Shown piece by piece: positions 6,041-7,156 of a DNA stretch of 7,156 bases (within the stretch, counting starts at the first letter, position 1; each line of letters starts with the position of its first letter). This stretch comes from an uncultured Clostridia bacterium (GTDB taxonomy: Bacteria > Bacillota > Clostridia > Peptostreptococcales > Anaerovoracaceae). The notes under the pieces are model-generated. The model was given only the letters and a program-made list of their open reading frames with translations, searched no databases and was not told the DNA's origin. The position numbers were made by a program, and so were the translations under genes. The stretch lies in NCBI GenBank assembly GCA_946541285.1, contig CAMNJG010000077.1, positions 1-7,156 on the forward strand, given 5' to 3'.

Positions 6041-6976
6041 ATGAAAACAAAAGTATATATTGACGGGCAGAGCGGAACGACAGGTCTTCAGATTTATGAA
6101 CGGATCGGTGAGAGGACGGATCTGGAGCTGCTCCGCATCGCTGAGGAAAAACGTCATGACATCGAAGAAAGAAGGAAATACCTGAACGCTGCGGACATCG
6201 TTTTCCTGTGTCTGCCGGATGCCAGTGCGGTAGAAGCCGTTTCCCTGATTGACAATCCTGAAGTCAGAGTGATCGATGCGTCAACCGCTCATCGTACCAG
6301 TGATGACTGGACTTATGGCTATCCGGAGCTGTGCCCGGAACAGCGAATCCAGATCGCCGAAACGAAACGTCTCGCCAATCCGGGATGTCACGCGACCGGG
6401 TTTATTTCCTCTGTCGCGCCACTGGTGCGCATGGGAATCCTGCCGGCGGATTATCCGCTGACCTGCTATTCCCTGACCGGGTACTCCGGCGGCGGCAAAA
6501 AGATGATTGCGGATTATGAGTCGGAAGAAAAAGGCGAAAAGCGGTTTTCCCCTGGAATTTACGGCCTGAGCCTGCAGCACAAACATATCCCGGAGATGAA
6601 GAAGATCTGTGGACTGGAATACGCGCCTGTGTTCATGCCGGTAGTGGATGATTATTATAAAGGGATGGCGACCACAATCATGCTTCATAATCGCGCGCTG
6701 AATGGTCAGCCGTCAGCTGCGGAAATCTGTGAACGTCTGCAGGAGTATTATCAGGAGGAACATTTTGTCAGTGTGCTCCCGTTTGGTACCAATGAACCGA
6801 CGATTTATGCCAATGAGCTGGCCGGTTCCAATCATCTGAAACTGGTGGTCTGCGGCCATGAGGATCAGACAAGTGTCACAGCTCTGTTCGATAATCTCGG
6901 AAAAGGCGCTTCCGGGGCGGCAGTCCAGAACATGAATATCATGCTTGGCATCGATGAAACCACCGGATTGGAATAA
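6041..6976 (+). CDS. argC: N-acetyl-gamma-glutamyl-phosphate reductase, short (type 2) form
   Basis: Cytoplasmic NADPH-dependent reductase that converts N-acetyl-glutamyl-phosphate to N-acetyl-glutamate semialdehyde, the third step from glutamate to ornithine and arginine. The N-terminal Rossmann fold begins VYIDGQSGTTGLQI (5-18), with the dinucleotide-binding GxSGTTG loop. IVFLCLPD (53-60), VIDASTAHR (77-85) and the catalytic Cys116 in LANPGCHATGF (111-121) follow. The conserved GYSGGGKKM (147-155) and LQHKHIPEM (178-186) segments contain the likely general-base histidine. The length of 311 residues, with a shortened N-terminal domain, matches the short argC family rather than the roughly 345-residue form usual in Firmicute argCJBD clusters. 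AGGAG (6030-6034) overlaps the end of the preceding gene and lies 6 nt before the ATG, so translation is probably coupled. A terminator follows at once, so argJ, argB and argD are not downstream in the same unit. Confidence 0.92.
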   Translation: MKTKVYIDGQSGTTGLQIYERIGERTDLELLRIAEEKRHDIEERRKYLNAADIVFLCLPDASAVEAVSLIDNPEVRVIDASTAHRTSDDWTYGYPELCPEQRIQIAETKRLANPGCHATGFISSVAPLVRMGILPADYPLTCYSLTGYSGGGKKMIADYESEEKGEKRFSPGIYGLSLQHKHIPEMKKICGLEYAPVFMPVVDDYYKGMATTIMLHNRALNGQPSAAEICERLQEYYQEEHFVSVLPFGTNEPTIYANELAGSNHLKLVVCGHEDQTSVTALFDNLGKGASGAAVQNMNIMLGIDETTGLE

Positions 6977-6999
6977 AAAACTGGATTGGCAGTAAAGAA

Positions 7000-7029
7000 A
7001 GCAGGCTGAGTAATTTCAGTCTGTTTTTT
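7000..7029 (+). terminator. Intrinsic terminator after argC
   Basis: CAGGCTGA (7002-7009) pairs with TCAGTCTG (7016-7023), one pair being G-U, around the 6-nt loop GTAATT. A run of six T follows (7024-7029). The A run before the stem can extend pairing into the T run. It lies 25 nt after the argC stop and closes the hydrolase / small protein / argC unit. Confidence 0.8.
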
Positions 7030-7156
7030 GCTGTTGGGTTATAGACGGAACCGTCCATGAGGAGTAAACTGTTTGTGGAACGACAATTGTTGAAGAAATG
7101 ATGACTCATATCAGTATTTTCATGTAGAAATTGTTTAAAACAGATAATTCCAGTAG
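7030..7156. other. AT-rich 3' flank with no gene recognised
   Basis: No coding frame of useful length is visible. A ribosome-binding-like AGGAG at 7060-7064 is followed only by a GTG (7075) whose frame stops after 8 codons. GACGG (7045-7049) and CCGTC (7051-7055 region) form a tiny inverted repeat, and ACAATTGT (7083-7090) is a palindrome. The stretch probably holds upstream sequence of a gene beyond the window, but no clear promoter can be assigned. Confidence 0.4.

Noticed and set aside
7060..7101. AGGAG followed by a GTG start after the argC terminator
   Set aside because: The frame closes after 8 codons. The 11-nt match to the argC binding-site region (6027-6037 and 7057-7067) is short enough to be chance.
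1..7156. Mobile element, CRISPR array, phage or defence system
   Set aside because: I saw no terminal inverted repeats, spaced direct repeats, transposase, integrase or nuclease motifs; gene content and codon style are uniform and housekeeping.

Overview
All recognisable genes lie on the + strand. They look chromosomal and housekeeping: moderate GC, strong AGGAGG-type ribosome binding sites and short U-tract hairpin terminators. Together with the protein sequences this suggests an anaerobic Firmicute of the Clostridia, possibly Lachnospiraceae. That assignment is an inference from sequence style, not a database match. I see no insertion sequence, CRISPR array, tRNA, rRNA, attachment site or phage gene.

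Layout. Positions 1-374 carry no convincing gene. They hold a long-looped terminator-like hairpin (93-139), a strong extended -10 promoter (230-238) and a leader of about 130 nt with competing hairpins. Next come a 103-residue multi-pass membrane protein of unknown function (375-686) and metY, O-acetylhomoserine sulfhydrylase (763-2049). No terminator separates these two, so they may share a transcript. An AT-rich spacer with a clear terminator (2149-2176) precedes ppsA, phosphoenolpyruvate synthase (2213-4603). A 12-bp terminator hairpin follows ppsA at 4706-4736. The last group is an alpha/beta hydrolase (best start 4809, end 5696), a 102-residue charged helical protein of unknown function (5729-6037) and argC, a short-type N-acetyl-gamma-glutamyl-phosphate reductase (6041-6976). 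It closes with a terminator at 7000-7029. Only 3 nt separate the small gene from argC, so translational coupling is likely.

How the genes work together. The three named enzymes serve different pathways: sulfide assimilation to homocysteine, gluconeogenic PEP formation from pyruvate, and the third step of arginine (ornithine) synthesis. The terminators suggest three transcription units. I find no evidence of a new defence or mobile system. The points most worth a second look are the structured leader before the membrane protein/metY pair, the unusual hydrolase / small protein / argC grouping, a start-codon correction for the hydrolase, and a possible internal translation start at the domain boundary of ppsA.
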